Program-made: the position numbers and the translations under genes | Source of the DNA: Prostheceraeus crozeri | Lineage: Eukaryota; Platyhelminthes; Polycladida; Euryleptidae | DNA: 64,000 nt | Direction: 5' to 3' | Assembly: GCA_907163375.1 (NCBI GenBank) | Contig: CAJQUW010009196.1 | Location: forward strand, 1-64,000 | In this document: positions 63,900 through 64,000 of the stretch, one piece after another | Layout of the letters: each line of letters begins with the position of its first letter | Numbering within the stretch: position 1 is the first letter of the stretch | Notes under the pieces: model-generated | Databases searched by the model: none | The model's input: only the letters and a program-made list of their open reading frames with translations | Told to the model about the DNA's origin: nothing

Positions 63900-64000
63900 G
63901 GAGTTGTCACACGATGCAGATAAAAATGTTTTGTACCTGCCGGCAGAATGAAATGACTATCAGTGAATTTTGTTCATCGTAGTGTCCACGTTCCCACATC

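Larger units (their letters stand above)
58201..63900 (+). mobile_element. hAT-superfamily DNA transposon
   Basis: A 5.7-kb element with terminal inverted repeats CAGGGATGGTCCG at 58201 and CGGACCATCCCTG ending at 63900. Subterminal GTGACAAAATGTGACAA occurs at both ends. GAGTTG directly abuts both ends (58195-58200 and 63901-63906): six bases of what should be an 8-bp duplication. It contains a hAT transposase at about 60293-62720. The CAGGG end and the C-terminal dimerisation motif place it in hAT. Confidence 0.85.

Overview
The window is repeat-dense nuclear DNA of an animal, probably a marine invertebrate; the exact group cannot be read from it. I find no confident host gene and no RNA gene. 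Nearly all recognisable coding sequence belongs to transposable elements, several nested in each other. The evidence for an animal host is the mix of element classes: P/THAP, Tc1/IS630, hAT, Polinton, Ty3/gypsy, BEL/Pao and Penelope-like.

Layout. 1-10.2 kb holds short inverted-repeat elements, an IS630/Tc1-type transposon with 317-bp terminal repeats, foldback palindromes and a Penelope-type reverse transcriptase remnant. 10175-13207 is a complete 3033-bp P-like element with 8-bp target duplications. It encodes a THAP DNA-binding domain and the C-terminal part of a P transposase. The catalytic core is missing and an antisense Tc1 fragment lies in its place, inside a predicted intron. 13-19.5 kb has few landmarks: a MITE, a retroelement tail, a direct repeat and a decayed P-transposase piece. 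19556-38773 is a second, inverted copy of the same P-like element.

That second copy is interrupted in its THAP exon by the main feature, a 16,179-bp Polinton/Maverick (adintovirus-like) endogenous element at 21966-38144. It is AT-rich and flanked by a perfect 6-bp duplication (TAGGTC). Its terminal inverted repeats are about 574 bp and begin with AG. Removing it and one TAGGTC leaves exactly 3033 bp, so the first P-like copy serves as the empty-site allele.

The Polinton carries a protein-primed family B DNA polymerase, an integrase fused to a parvovirus-type phospholipase A2 domain, a packaging ATPase and an adenain-like protease. It also carries a double-jelly-roll major capsid protein, a penton-like protein, pVI-like and pX-like minor virion proteins, and a fibre-like protein with a phage tail-fibre motif. 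Three further genes are of unknown function. Penton, ATPase, pVI-like and protease genes each carry a frameshift, and one unknown gene has an in-frame stop. The copy is therefore decayed, or assembled with homopolymer errors. In an intact relative these genes would cover replication (PolB), insertion (integrase), capsid building and maturation (MCP, penton, protease, pVI/pX), packaging (ATPase) and entry (PLA2, fibre).

The most unusual signal is a population of short GC-rich hairpins scattered through the AT-rich Polinton. They sit at gene ends and also inside reading frames. One about 30-bp family encodes nearly the same decapeptide in two unrelated proteins and forms the C-terminus and stop codon of two others. 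This resembles the protein-inserted palindromic elements of Rickettsia.

38930-43878 is a Ty3/gypsy retrotransposon (minus strand) with TG..CA LTRs and a 5-bp duplication. 44735-50937 is a degraded BEL/Pao element. 51-58 kb is non-coding, with a purine-rich tract, an ACGTG-rich repeat patch and two large palindromes. 58201-63900 is a hAT element with 13-bp terminal repeats and a frameshifted transposase.
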